From assembly GCA_947628025.1 (NCBI GenBank), contig CANQYH010000166.1:1-7036 (forward strand): a DNA stretch of 7,036 nucleotides. The letters are read 5' to 3'. Source of the DNA: an uncultured Lachnospiraceae bacterium (lineage in GTDB: Bacteria > Bacillota > Clostridia > Lachnospirales > Lachnospiraceae). This document shows positions 1 to 6,346 of this stretch, piece by piece. The translations under genes were made by a program, and so were the position numbers. The notes beneath the pieces are model-generated. The model saw only the letters and a list, made by a program, of their open reading frames with translations. It made no database searches and was not told the DNA's origin. Positions within the stretch are counted from its first letter, which is position 1. Each line of letters starts with the position of its first letter.

Positions 1-1268
1 GCGTCAAGGTGAGCCGGATCGTGGGCCTGGCCGACGATATCAAGCTGAGCCTGGCGGCGGCGGACATCCGCATCGAGGCGCCGATTCCCGGCAAATCCGC
101 CGTGGGCATCGAGGTGCCGAATAAGGAGAAAAATGCGGTTTATCTGCGGGAGCTTCTGGAGTCGGAGGAGTTTAAAAAGAGCCAGTCGAAGCTGACGTTC
201 GCGGTAGGCAAGGACATCGGCGGACAGGTGGTCGTCACGGATATCGCCAAGATGCCCCATCTGCTGATCGCCGGTTCCACCGGCTCCGGCAAATCGGTTT
301 GCATCAATACGCTGATTATGAGTATTATTTATAAGGCGGATCCGGAGGATGTGAAGCTGATCATGGTGGATCCGAAGGTGGTGGAATTAAGCTCCTACAA
401 CGGAATTCCCCATCTGCTGATTCCGGTGGTGACCGACCCGAAGAAGGCGTCCGGGGCCCTGAACTGGGCGGTGGCGGAGATGGACGACCGCTATAAGAAA
501 TTTGCGGCGACCGGCGTCCGCGATTTAAAGGGATATAACGCAAAGGTAGAGGCGATTGAGGATATTGAGGATGAGAACAAGCCGGCGAAGCTGCCGCAGA
601 TCGTCATCATTATCGACGAGCTGGCGGATCTGATGATGGTGGCGCCGGGCGAGGTGGAGGATTCCATCTGCCGTCTGGCCCAGCTGGCCCGCGCGGCCGG
701 GATCCATCTGGTCATCGCGACCCAGAGGCCGTCGGTCAACGTCATTACGGGACTGATCAAGGCCAACGTGCCGTCCCGCATCGCGTTTGCCGTGTCCTCC
801 GGCGTAGATTCCAGGACGATCCTGGATATGGTGGGCGCGGAGAAACTGCTGGGCAAGGGCGACATGCTGTTTTATCCGTCGGGCATTCCCAAGCCGCTGC
901 GCGTCCAGGGCGCGTTCGTGTCGGACAGCGAGGTATCCCAGGTCGCGGAATTTTTGAAGCAGCAGGGACTGGAGACGGAGGCAAATCCGGAGATCGAGAG
1001 CCGGATCGCCATGCCGCAGGGAGCATCGCCCAGGGGCGGCAGCGACCGGGACGAGTATTTCGCCCAGGCGGGACGTTTCATTATTGAAAAAGAGAAAGCG
1101 TCCATCGGCAATGTGCAGCGGATGTTTAAGATCGGCTTCAACCGGGCGGCCAGGATCATGGACCAGCTGGCGGAGGCGGGCGTCGTGAGCGACGGCGAGG
1201 GCACGAAGCCCAGGCAGATCCTGATGACGCTGGAAGAGTTTGACGCCATGCTGCGGGACGGACGGTAG
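1..1268 (+). CDS. ftsK: DNA translocase FtsK/SpoIIIE, C-terminal part (5' end outside window)
   Basis: This is a hexameric, ATP-driven double-stranded DNA pump that clears chromosomal DNA from the closing septum or moves it into the forespore. The frame is already open at base 3 and reads conserved family sequence (VKVSRIV) before the GTG at 9, so that GTG is internal and the true start lies upstream. Numbering from the GTG codon, the Walker A loop GSTGSGKS is at residues 89-96, the Walker B strand IVIIIDELADLM at 198-209, and the conserved IATQRPSVNVITG at 236-248. The C-terminal winged-helix (gamma) DNA-recognition domain spans about 348-419, with FKIGFNRAARIMDQL and GTKPRQILM. Family members are about 750-900 residues, so roughly half is seen; the N-terminal membrane segments and linker are missing from the window. 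The C-terminus looks complete. Family assignment is very firm, but whether it acts in vegetative division (FtsK) or sporulation (SpoIIIE) cannot be told from this part. Confidence 0.97.
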   Translation, partial: VKVSRIVGLADDIKLSLAAADIRIEAPIPGKSAVGIEVPNKEKNAVYLRELLESEEFKKSQSKLTFAVGKDIGGQVVVTDIAKMPHLLIAGSTGSGKSVCINTLIMSIIYKADPEDVKLIMVDPKVVELSSYNGIPHLLIPVVTDPKKASGALNWAVAEMDDRYKKFAATGVRDLKGYNAKVEAIEDIEDENKPAKLPQIVIIIDELADLMMVAPGEVEDSICRLAQLARAAGIHLVIATQRPSVNVITGLIKANVPSRIAFAVSSGVDSRTILDMVGAEKLLGKGDMLFYPSGIPKPLRVQGAFVSDSEVSQVAEFLKQQGLETEANPEIESRIAMPQGASPRGGSDRDEYFAQAGRFIIEKEKASIGNVQRMFKIGFNRAARIMDQLAEAGVVSDGEGTKPRQILMTLEEFDAMLRDGR

Positions 1269-1335
1269 CGGAACAATGCGGTTCCTCACACGGACGGCAG
1301 AAGATATAGAAACAACGGGACTCACACTTTTAAAG

Positions 1336-1343
1336 AAGGAGGA
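1336..1343 (+). promoter_or_regulatory. Ribosome binding site of fhs
   Basis: AAGGAGGA is a near-perfect Shine-Dalgarno sequence, with six bases between the AGGAGG core (1337-1342) and the ATG at 1349. It fixes the fhs start and suggests high translation. No in-frame alternative start near it has a comparable site. Confidence 0.85.
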
Positions 1344-1348
1344 AACAC

Positions 1349-3019
1349 ATGAAGACAGACATTCAGATCGCACAGGAAGCGGCGATGGCGCCGATCCGGG
1401 ACGTGGCCCAGGCCTACGGGATCGCCGAGGACGACCTGGAACTTTACGGGAAGTACAAGGCCAAGCTGACGGACGAGCTGTGGGAGCAGGTAAAGGACCG
1501 CCCGGACGGGAAACTGGTCCTGGTGACGGCCATCAATCCGACGCCGGCCGGCGAAGGCAAGACGACGACCAGCATCGGCCTGGCGGACGCGCTGAACCGC
1601 TTGGGGAAGAAGACCATGCTGGCGCTGCGGGAACCGTCCCTCGGGCCCTGCTTCGGCATTAAGGGCGGCGCGGCCGGGGGCGGGTACGCCCAGGTGGTGC
1701 CGATGGAGGATCTGAACCTGCATTTTACCGGTGACTTCCATGCGATCACCTCGGCCAACAATCTGCTGGCGGCGCTTCTGGACAACCATATCCAGCAGGG
1801 CAACGCTTTGGGGATCGATACCCGGCAGGTGCTCTGGAAACGCTGCATGGACATGAACGACCGCGCCCTCAGAAATATCGTGATCGGCCTGGGCGCGAAA
1901 GCAGACGGTTTCGTGCGGGAGGACCATTTTATCATCACGGTCGCTTCGGAGATCATGGCGATCCTCTGCCTGGCGGACAATATGGCGGACCTGAAAGAAC
2001 GCCTGGGCCGCATTATCGTGGCTTACAATTATGCGGGCGAGCCGGTGACGGCGAAAGATCTGAACGCGGTCGGCGCGATGGCGGCGCTTCTGAAAGACGC
2101 GATCAAGCCGAACCTGATCCAGACGCTGGAGCATAACGGGGCCATGGTCCACGGCGGACCGTTCGCCAACATCGCCCACGGCTGCAACAGCGTGCGCGCG
2201 ACGAAGACGGCCCTGAAGCTGGCGGACATCGTGGTGACGGAGGCGGGCTTCGGCGCGGATCTGGGCGCAGAGAAATTTATGGACATCAAGTGCCGGATGG
2301 CGGGGCTGAGGCCGGACGCGGTGGTGCTGGTGGCGACGGTCCGGGCCCTGAAATACAACGGCGGCGTGCCGAAGACCGAGCTGGGCACGGAAAATCTGGA
2401 GGCGCTGGCGAAAGGCATCGTCAATCTGGAAAAGCATATCGAGAACATCCAGAAGTACGGCGTGCCGGTGGTGGTGACCCTGAATTCGTTCCTGACGGAT
2501 ACGGAGGCGGAGTACGCCTATATCCGCGATTTCTGCGAGCAGAGAGGCTGCGAGTTCGCCCTGTCCGAGGTCTGGGCCAAAGGCGGCGCCGGCGGCGAGG
2601 CTCTGGCGGGCAAGGTCATCGAGACGCTGGAGACGAAAGAGAGCCATTATCATCCGCTGTACGGCGACGAACTGAGCCTGGCGGAGAAGATCGAGACCGT
2701 GGCGAAAGAGATCTACGGTGCGGACGGCGTGGACTACGCCCCGGCGGCGGCCAAGGCTTTAAAGCAGATCGAGGCTATGGGCTTCGGGCGGATGCCGGTC
2801 TGCATGGCGAAGACCCAGTATTCGCTGTCGGACGATCCGAATAAGCTGGGCCGTCCGTCGGGTTTCCGGATCAATGTCCGCGATGTGTATGTGTCGGCGG
2901 GAGCCGGGTTCGTGGTGGCCATCACGGGGGCGATCATGACGATGCCGGGACTTCCGAAGAAGCCGGCGGCGGACAATATCGATGTAAATGAGGACGGAAA
3001 GATCGTGGGACTGTTCTGA
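1349..3019 (+). CDS. fhs: Formate--tetrahydrofolate ligase (10-formyl-THF synthetase)
   Basis: This cytoplasmic enzyme makes 10-formyltetrahydrofolate from formate, tetrahydrofolate and ATP. It supplies formyl groups for purines and initiator Met-tRNA and, in acetogens, is an early step of the methyl branch of the Wood-Ljungdahl pathway. The 556 residues match the usual bacterial monofunctional length (about 555-560). Visible motifs are the ATP-binding loop TPAGEGKTT (65-73), the first family signature GIKGGAAGGGY (103-113), the second signature VATVRALKYNGG (328-339), the conserved PVCMAKTQYSLSDDP (483-497), and the typical C-terminal PGLPKKPAADNID followed by GKIVGLF. The start is set by the strong ribosome site just upstream. 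It lies 80 bases after ftsK and 297 bases before murE, so it could be its own unit or share the ftsK transcript. Nothing in the protein looks damaged. No other Wood-Ljungdahl gene is in view, so acetogenesis cannot be concluded. Confidence 0.98.
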   Translation: MKTDIQIAQEAAMAPIRDVAQAYGIAEDDLELYGKYKAKLTDELWEQVKDRPDGKLVLVTAINPTPAGEGKTTTSIGLADALNRLGKKTMLALREPSLGPCFGIKGGAAGGGYAQVVPMEDLNLHFTGDFHAITSANNLLAALLDNHIQQGNALGIDTRQVLWKRCMDMNDRALRNIVIGLGAKADGFVREDHFIITVASEIMAILCLADNMADLKERLGRIIVAYNYAGEPVTAKDLNAVGAMAALLKDAIKPNLIQTLEHNGAMVHGGPFANIAHGCNSVRATKTALKLADIVVTEAGFGADLGAEKFMDIKCRMAGLRPDAVVLVATVRALKYNGGVPKTELGTENLEALAKGIVNLEKHIENIQKYGVPVVVTLNSFLTDTEAEYAYIRDFCEQRGCEFALSEVWAKGGAGGEALAGKVIETLETKESHYHPLYGDELSLAEKIETVAKEIYGADGVDYAPAAAKALKQIEAMGFGRMPVCMAKTQYSLSDDPNKLGRPSGFRINVRDVYVSAGAGFVVAITGAIMTMPGLPKKPAADNIDVNEDGKIVGLF

Positions 3020-3064
3020 GCGGCCTGTAGCGTAAAAGGCGCGGAACGTTCCAGCGGCCGGTAA

Positions 3065-3205
3065 AAGGGGAGCGCTGTACGCAGGAATGACATCTTTCCG
3101 CGGCTGGTCCGGCGGGACGGAGGGATCCGGGAGAAGACCGGTCCCGGGCCGCTCCGTTCCGGGAAACGGCGGCGGGGATGCGGACGGACCGGCAGCGCTC
3201 CTTTT
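3065..3205. ncRNA. Possible structured RNA element between fhs and murE (unassigned)
   Basis: By eye this stretch folds into four helices. An outer stem pairs 3065-3077 with 3193-3205: nine Watson-Crick pairs at 3069-3077/3193-3201, continued by two G-U and two A-U pairs. Inside it are a small hairpin at 3080-3087/3096-3102 (one bulged A, eight-base loop) and a stem 3104-3111/3185-3192 with one G-U. That stem encloses a long hairpin 3113-3132/3142-3161, about 19 pairs with two single bulges and a nine-base loop GAAGACCGG. The first three helices meet with only 0-2 unpaired bases at the junction, an arrangement typical of folded RNAs. The sequence is drawn for plus-strand RNA, but the strand is not proven. 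No U-run follows to make it an ordinary intrinsic terminator. I do not recognise a known family. High GC content raises the chance of fortuitous pairing. Confidence 0.35.
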
Positions 3206-3275
3206 CTGTCTGGGGAACGGGGCTCTGCCGCGCGGACGGATTCTCCTGTGGGAAACGGCGGGACCGGCCGCGCGG
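3161..3275. repeat. Short GC-rich direct repeats in the fhs-murE spacer
   Basis: Several exact short words occur twice. GGGAAACGGCGG is at 3161-3172 and 3250-3261, GCGGACGGA at 3180-3188 and 3232-3240, GGACCGGC at 3187-3194 and 3261-3268, and GCCGCGCGG, which contains an 8-base palindrome, at 3227-3235 and 3267-3275. The words are not in the same order in the two halves, so this is not a simple duplication. They may be binding sites, or simply reflect the strong GC bias. Confidence 0.35.
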
Positions 3276-3283
3276 GTCGTGAA

Positions 3284-3289
3284 TATGAT
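3284..3289 (+). promoter_or_regulatory. Possible -10 element of a murE promoter
   Basis: TATGAT differs from the sigma-A -10 consensus at one base and sits in the only AT-rich block of the spacer (about 3281-3304). A start of transcription just downstream would leave a short leader containing only the murE ribosome site. The -35 side is poor: GGGACC at 3260-3265, 18 bases upstream, shares three of six positions with TTGACA. The call therefore rests mainly on the -10 and base composition. If correct, the folded element upstream would not be part of the murE transcript made from it. Confidence 0.3.
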
Positions 3290-3305
3290 AAAACATAGGA
3301 TAAAC

Positions 3306-3310
3306 GGAGG
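3306..3310 (+). promoter_or_regulatory. Ribosome binding site of murE
   Basis: GGAGG lies six bases before the ATG at 3317 and decides the murE start. No better in-frame start is seen, and the N-terminal sequence from here matches the start of the MurE uridine-binding domain. Confidence 0.8.
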
Positions 3311-3316
3311 TTTTGC

Positions 3317-4900
3317 ATGAACATTGCGGAGAGCTTGTCCGGTTTGGAGTATCAGGTACTGAAAGGCAGCGCAGGCGCGGAGGCGTCGGAGGTGATCTAC
3401 GATTCCCGGAAAGCCGCGCCGGGGGCCGTATTTGTTTGTATGGTGGGGACCCGGAGCGATTCCCACGCCTACATTCCCCAGGCGCTGGAACAGGGCGTGC
3501 GCGTACTGGTGGTGGAGCGGGACCTGGAGGAAGCGGTCTTACAGGAGATGCCGGAGGACACGACGGTGATCCGGGTGGAGAACAGCCGGGCTGCGCTTGC
3601 CCGCCTGTCAGCCGCCCGGTTCGGCTATCCGGCAAGGAAGCTGGTCTGCATCGGCGTCACCGGCACGAAAGGAAAGACCACCATTACCTATATGATCAAG
3701 GCGATCCTGGAGGCGGCGGGAAAGAAGGTGGGCTTGATCGGGACGGCGGGAGCCGTGATCGGGGAGCATACCTATCCGACGGTCAACACCACGCCCGAGT
3801 CCTATGAGCTGCACCGTTATTTCGCGCAGATGGTGGAGGAAAAGTGCGAGTATATGATCATGGAGGTCTCGTCGCAGGGCGTGAAAATGCACCGGACCGA
3901 CGGGATCGAGTTTGATTACGGCGTATTTTCCAATATTTCCAACGACCATATCGGGCCGGGGGAGCACGCGGATTTCGCGGAATATCTGTGGTGCAAGTCC
4001 CAGCTGCTGAAACACTGCCGGGTCTGCCTGGTCAACCGGGACGACGGGCATTTTGAGGAGATCCTGCGGGCGGCGTACGGCGGGACGGAGCATGGCGGGG
4101 ACGAAGCGGCAGGCGTTTGCGGTTCTGAAAATAAGGCGGAGAATGTGCCGGGGCGCGGCTGTTACACGTTCGCGCTGGACCATCCGGCGGATTTTATGGC
4201 GAAAGAGATCCGTTATATCTTTACGCCGGAATTCGTGGGGCTGGATTTTCAGATCTGCGGGCGGTATGAGCTGGAGCTGCGGGTCAATATTCCCGGCCGC
4301 TTTAATGTCTATAACGCGCTGGCGGCCGCGGCGGTCTGCAGTTTCCTGGATCTGCCCGCGGAGCGGGTCTGCCACGCGCTGGAGCATCTGTATGTAAACG
4401 GGCGCATGGAGATCGTACACACGTCCGGGCGCTGTACGGTGCTGGTGGATTACGCCCACAACGCGGTCAGCATGGAAAGCCTTTTGCGGACCCTGCGGGA
4501 CTACCATCCGAAGCGCTTGGTCTGCGTCTTCGGCTGCGGAGGGAACCGTTCGAAAGACCGGCGCTACGCCATGGGAGAGATCGGCGGCCGGCTGGCGGAC
4601 CTGTGCATCCTGACGGCGGACAATTCGCGGTACGAGCGGGTGGAGGATATCCTGGCCGATATCCGGGGCAGCATTGAAAAGACCGGCGGCGCGTTCGTGG
4701 AGATCCCGGACCGGCGGGAGGCCATCCGCTACAGCATCCTGCACGCGCAGCCGGGGGATCTGATCGCGGTGATCGGCAAGGGGCACGAGGATTATCAGGA
4801 GATCGCGGGCGTGCGCTATCCGTTTTTGGACCGGAAGGTGATCGAAGAAGTGATCGAGGAATTGGAGAGTGAGGGACCAGAATGCAGGATATCAGAGTAA
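3317..4900 (+). CDS. murE: UDP-MurNAc-L-Ala-D-Glu ligase MurE (tripeptide synthetase)
   Basis: MurE is the cytoplasmic ATP-dependent ligase that adds the third residue (meso-diaminopimelate or L-lysine) to UDP-MurNAc-L-Ala-D-Glu. In this 527-residue protein the N-terminal UDP-binding domain has YDSRKAAPGAVFV (28-40). The central ATPase domain has the P-loop GVTGTKGKTT (113-122), NTTP (157-160), MEVSSQG (182-188) and a lysine at 227 in the position of the carbamylated Lys of Mur ligases. The C-terminal domain shows NGRMEIV (361-367), VDYAHNA (377-383), FGCGGNRSKDRR (405-416) and GKGHEDYQ (487-494). The residue-selecting motif reads DNSR (435-438) instead of the DNPR usual for diaminopimelate enzymes. 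The conserved Asn and Arg still favour diaminopimelate, but specificity is inferred. It is slightly longer than the usual 480-500, partly through a Gly/Glu-rich loop at about 254-281. Its end overlaps the murF start by 19 bases. Confidence 0.95.
   Translation: MNIAESLSGLEYQVLKGSAGAEASEVIYDSRKAAPGAVFVCMVGTRSDSHAYIPQALEQGVRVLVVERDLEEAVLQEMPEDTTVIRVENSRAALARLSAARFGYPARKLVCIGVTGTKGKTTITYMIKAILEAAGKKVGLIGTAGAVIGEHTYPTVNTTPESYELHRYFAQMVEEKCEYMIMEVSSQGVKMHRTDGIEFDYGVFSNISNDHIGPGEHADFAEYLWCKSQLLKHCRVCLVNRDDGHFEEILRAAYGGTEHGGDEAAGVCGSENKAENVPGRGCYTFALDHPADFMAKEIRYIFTPEFVGLDFQICGRYELELRVNIPGRFNVYNALAAAAVCSFLDLPAERVCHALEHLYVNGRMEIVHTSGRCTVLVDYAHNAVSMESLLRTLRDYHPKRLVCVFGCGGNRSKDRRYAMGEIGGRLADLCILTADNSRYERVEDILADIRGSIEKTGGAFVEIPDRREAIRYSILHAQPGDLIAVIGKGHEDYQEIAGVRYPFLDRKVIEEVIEELESEGPECRISE
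4871..4875 (+). promoter_or_regulatory. Ribosome binding site of murF inside murE
   Basis: GAGGG is a modest Shine-Dalgarno match six bases before the ATG at 4882. It lies within the last codons of murE, so murF initiation is probably helped by ribosomes finishing murE. Confidence 0.55.
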
Positions 4901-5931
4901 AGGATCTGCTTAACGCCTGCGGCGGCGCGCTGCTGTGCGGCGATCCCGCGGCGCCGGTGACCGGGATCGGCTGGGATTCCCGAAAAATGCGCGACGGCGA
5001 TCTGTTCGTGCCTTTAAAAGGAGAGAAAGCGGACGGCCACCGGTTCATCGCGCAGGCCCTTGCAAACGGGGCCGCGGCCACATTGACCAGCGAACACGGG
5101 CCGGAGGACGCGGCGGCGTGGGCGGACGGAGAGAACGCGGGGAAAGCATGGATCGCGGTGCCCGATACCAAAAAGGCGCTCCAGGAGATCGGGCGCCATT
5201 ATCGGAACCGTTTGACGCTCCCGCTCGTCGGCATCACCGGGAGCGTGGGCAAAACCACGACGAAAGAGATGGTGGCGGCGGCGTTGTCGGCGGGACTGCG
5301 GGTCTATAAAACGGCCGGAAACTTAAACAGCCAGATCGGCGTGCCGGCGACCCTGTGCGGGATCGGCCGGGAGGATGAGGCGGCTGTCATCGAGCTGGGC
5401 ATGAGCGAGCCGGGCGAATTGACGGTGATCGCGCAGATGGCCTGCGTGGATGTGGCGGTGATCACCAACATCGGCGTGGCCCACATCGAGCAGCTGGGGT
5501 CCCAGGAGAATATCTTCCGTGAGAAAATGACGGTCCAGGACGGGCTGAAGGAGGGCGGCGTCCTGCTGTTAAACGGCGACGATCCCTGGCTCAGGGACGC
5601 GAGAGCCAGGGAGGGGTTCCGGACGGTCTATTACGGCACGGGAGAAAACTGCGGCTACCGGGCGGAGGAGATCCGGCTGGAGAACGGGTTCCCGGTCTTT
5701 ACGGCGGTCTGTCCCCCCGGCGGCGCGGCGGGAGAGCGGCGGCGGATCCCGGTGCGCCTCGGGGTCATGGGCGCCCATCAGATCTTAAACGCCATGGCGG
5801 CGCTGGCGGCGGCGGACCTTTTCGGCGTGCCGCTGGAGGCCGCCGCCCGGTCCCTGGGAGAATTTTCCGGCATGAAAGGGCGGCAGCAGTTCCATGATCT
5901 GGACGGGATCATGGCGGCAGCAGTTCCATGA
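4882..5931 (+). CDS. murF: MurF, N-terminal and central domains, prematurely ended by a frameshift
   Basis: MurF (UDP-MurNAc-tripeptide--D-Ala-D-Ala ligase) adds D-Ala-D-Ala to the UDP-MurNAc tripeptide, the last cytoplasmic step of peptide-stem assembly. This frame gives 349 residues. It shows the N-terminal substrate-binding domain (DSRKMRDGDLFVPLKG, 32-47), the P-loop GITGSVGKTTTK (117-128), NLNSQIGVP (147-155), ELGMSEPGEL (171-180), TNIGVAHIEQLGSQENI (195-211), NGDDP (231-235), GAHQILNAMAALA (297-309) and GRQQ (333-336). After DGI (343) it departs into MAAAVP and stops at 5929-5931, lacking the whole C-terminal ligase domain. The cause is a 34-base tandem duplication. Deleting 34 bases joins this part to the continuation in the next frame, giving 476 residues, close to the usual 450-480. 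The truncated product should be inactive, because Mur ligases close the C-terminal domain over the active site. The identity is certain; whether the lesion is real is not. Confidence 0.9.
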   Translation: MQDIRVKDLLNACGGALLCGDPAAPVTGIGWDSRKMRDGDLFVPLKGEKADGHRFIAQALANGAAATLTSEHGPEDAAAWADGENAGKAWIAVPDTKKALQEIGRHYRNRLTLPLVGITGSVGKTTTKEMVAAALSAGLRVYKTAGNLNSQIGVPATLCGIGREDEAAVIELGMSEPGELTVIAQMACVDVAVITNIGVAHIEQLGSQENIFREKMTVQDGLKEGGVLLLNGDDPWLRDARAREGFRTVYYGTGENCGYRAEEIRLENGFPVFTAVCPPGGAAGERRRIPVRLGVMGAHQILNAMAALAAADLFGVPLEAAARSLGEFSGMKGRQQFHDLDGIMAAAVP

Positions 5932-5945
5932 TCTGGACGGGATCA
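5879..5945 (+). repeat. Exact 33-base tandem direct repeat disrupting murF
   Basis: Bases 5879-5911 recur exactly at 5913-5945, with one base (T5912) between them, so the period is 34. Each copy begins GGCGGCAGCAG and ends GACGGGATCA. The copies encode the GRQQFHDLDGI segment of MurF in two different frames. Because 34 is not a multiple of three, the second copy moves the rest of murF to the +1 frame. The copies show no divergence, so the event is very recent or is an assembly artefact. Confidence 0.97.
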
Positions 5946-6346
5946 CATTGATCGACGACGCCTACAACGCGAACCCGGTGTCCATGAAAGGGGCGCTCGA
6001 TATCCTGGACTCGGTCAAAGACTGCAGCCGCAGGATCGCGGTGCTGGCGGATATGAAAGAGCTGGGGGAGGAGAGCGTCCGTTTCCACCGGGAGGTGGGC
6101 GTGTACCTGGCCCACAAGGGGATCGGGCTTCTGGTGACCTACGGCGCGCTGGCAAAGGAGCTGGGCGAGGCGGCGGCCGCGGAAGATCCGGAGCTTTCGG
6201 TGGTCCATTTCGGCGAGACGGAGAAACAGGACATGGAGCGGTGGATCGTTTCGGAGCTGAAAAAGGGCGACTGTATCCTCTTTAAGGGATCTAACAGCAT
6301 GAACTTAGGAGAAGCGGCAGATTATGTATGCCAATATCATCATTGA
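5894..6346 (+). pseudogene. murF: MurF C-terminal domain, separated from its N-terminal part by the frameshift
   Basis: This frame is open from 5876, and its first ATG is at 5894. That ATG has no ribosome site and lies inside the duplication, so independent translation is unlikely. Real MurF sequence resumes at about residue 8 of the 150 (RQQFHDLDGI) and continues with TLIDDAYNANPVSM (18-31), the diagnostic MurF C-terminal motif. IAVLADMKELGEES (48-61) and FKGSNSMNLGEAADYV (130-145) follow. The 133 residues after DGI complete a normal C-terminal ligase domain, with no further stop or frameshift and a natural TGA at 6344-6346. The region therefore shows no sign of decay beyond the single duplication. 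The last 23 bases overlap the priA start. Confidence 0.85.

Noticed and set aside
9..11. GTG at base 9 as the ftsK start
   Set aside because: Conserved family residues are encoded upstream of it in the same frame, and the visible part lacks the N-terminal domains, so the gene begins before the window.
1270..1285. Inverted repeat GGAAC/GTTCC after ftsK as a terminator
   Set aside because: The stem is only five pairs with a six-base loop, and no T-run follows.
1305..1310. TATAGA upstream of fhs as a -10 promoter element
   Set aside because: It matches only four of six consensus positions, and no credible -35 hexamer lies 16-18 bases upstream.
1322..2653. Long minus-strand open frame (443 codons) opposite fhs
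   Set aside because: fhs on the plus strand is unmistakable over this stretch. The antisense translation is rich in Arg, His and Gln, matches no family I know, and is the usual shadow in GC-rich coding DNA.
3274..3282. GGGTCGTGA, resembling the 5' half of the ZTP (pfl) riboswitch
   Set aside because: The rest of the 5' motif and the required downstream CCGCCTGGGC-type half are absent before murE starts at 3317, and murE is not a usual target.
3087..3320. 77-codon plus-strand open frame in the fhs-murE spacer
   Set aside because: Its ATG has no properly spaced ribosome site, the product is low-complexity Gly/Arg/Pro sequence, and it runs into the murE start in another frame. The DNA is better explained by base-paired structure.
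2734..3635. Minus-strand open frames crossing the fhs-murE spacer
   Set aside because: They are Pro/Arg/Ser-rich, overlap two certain genes, and stay open only because the DNA is GC-rich.
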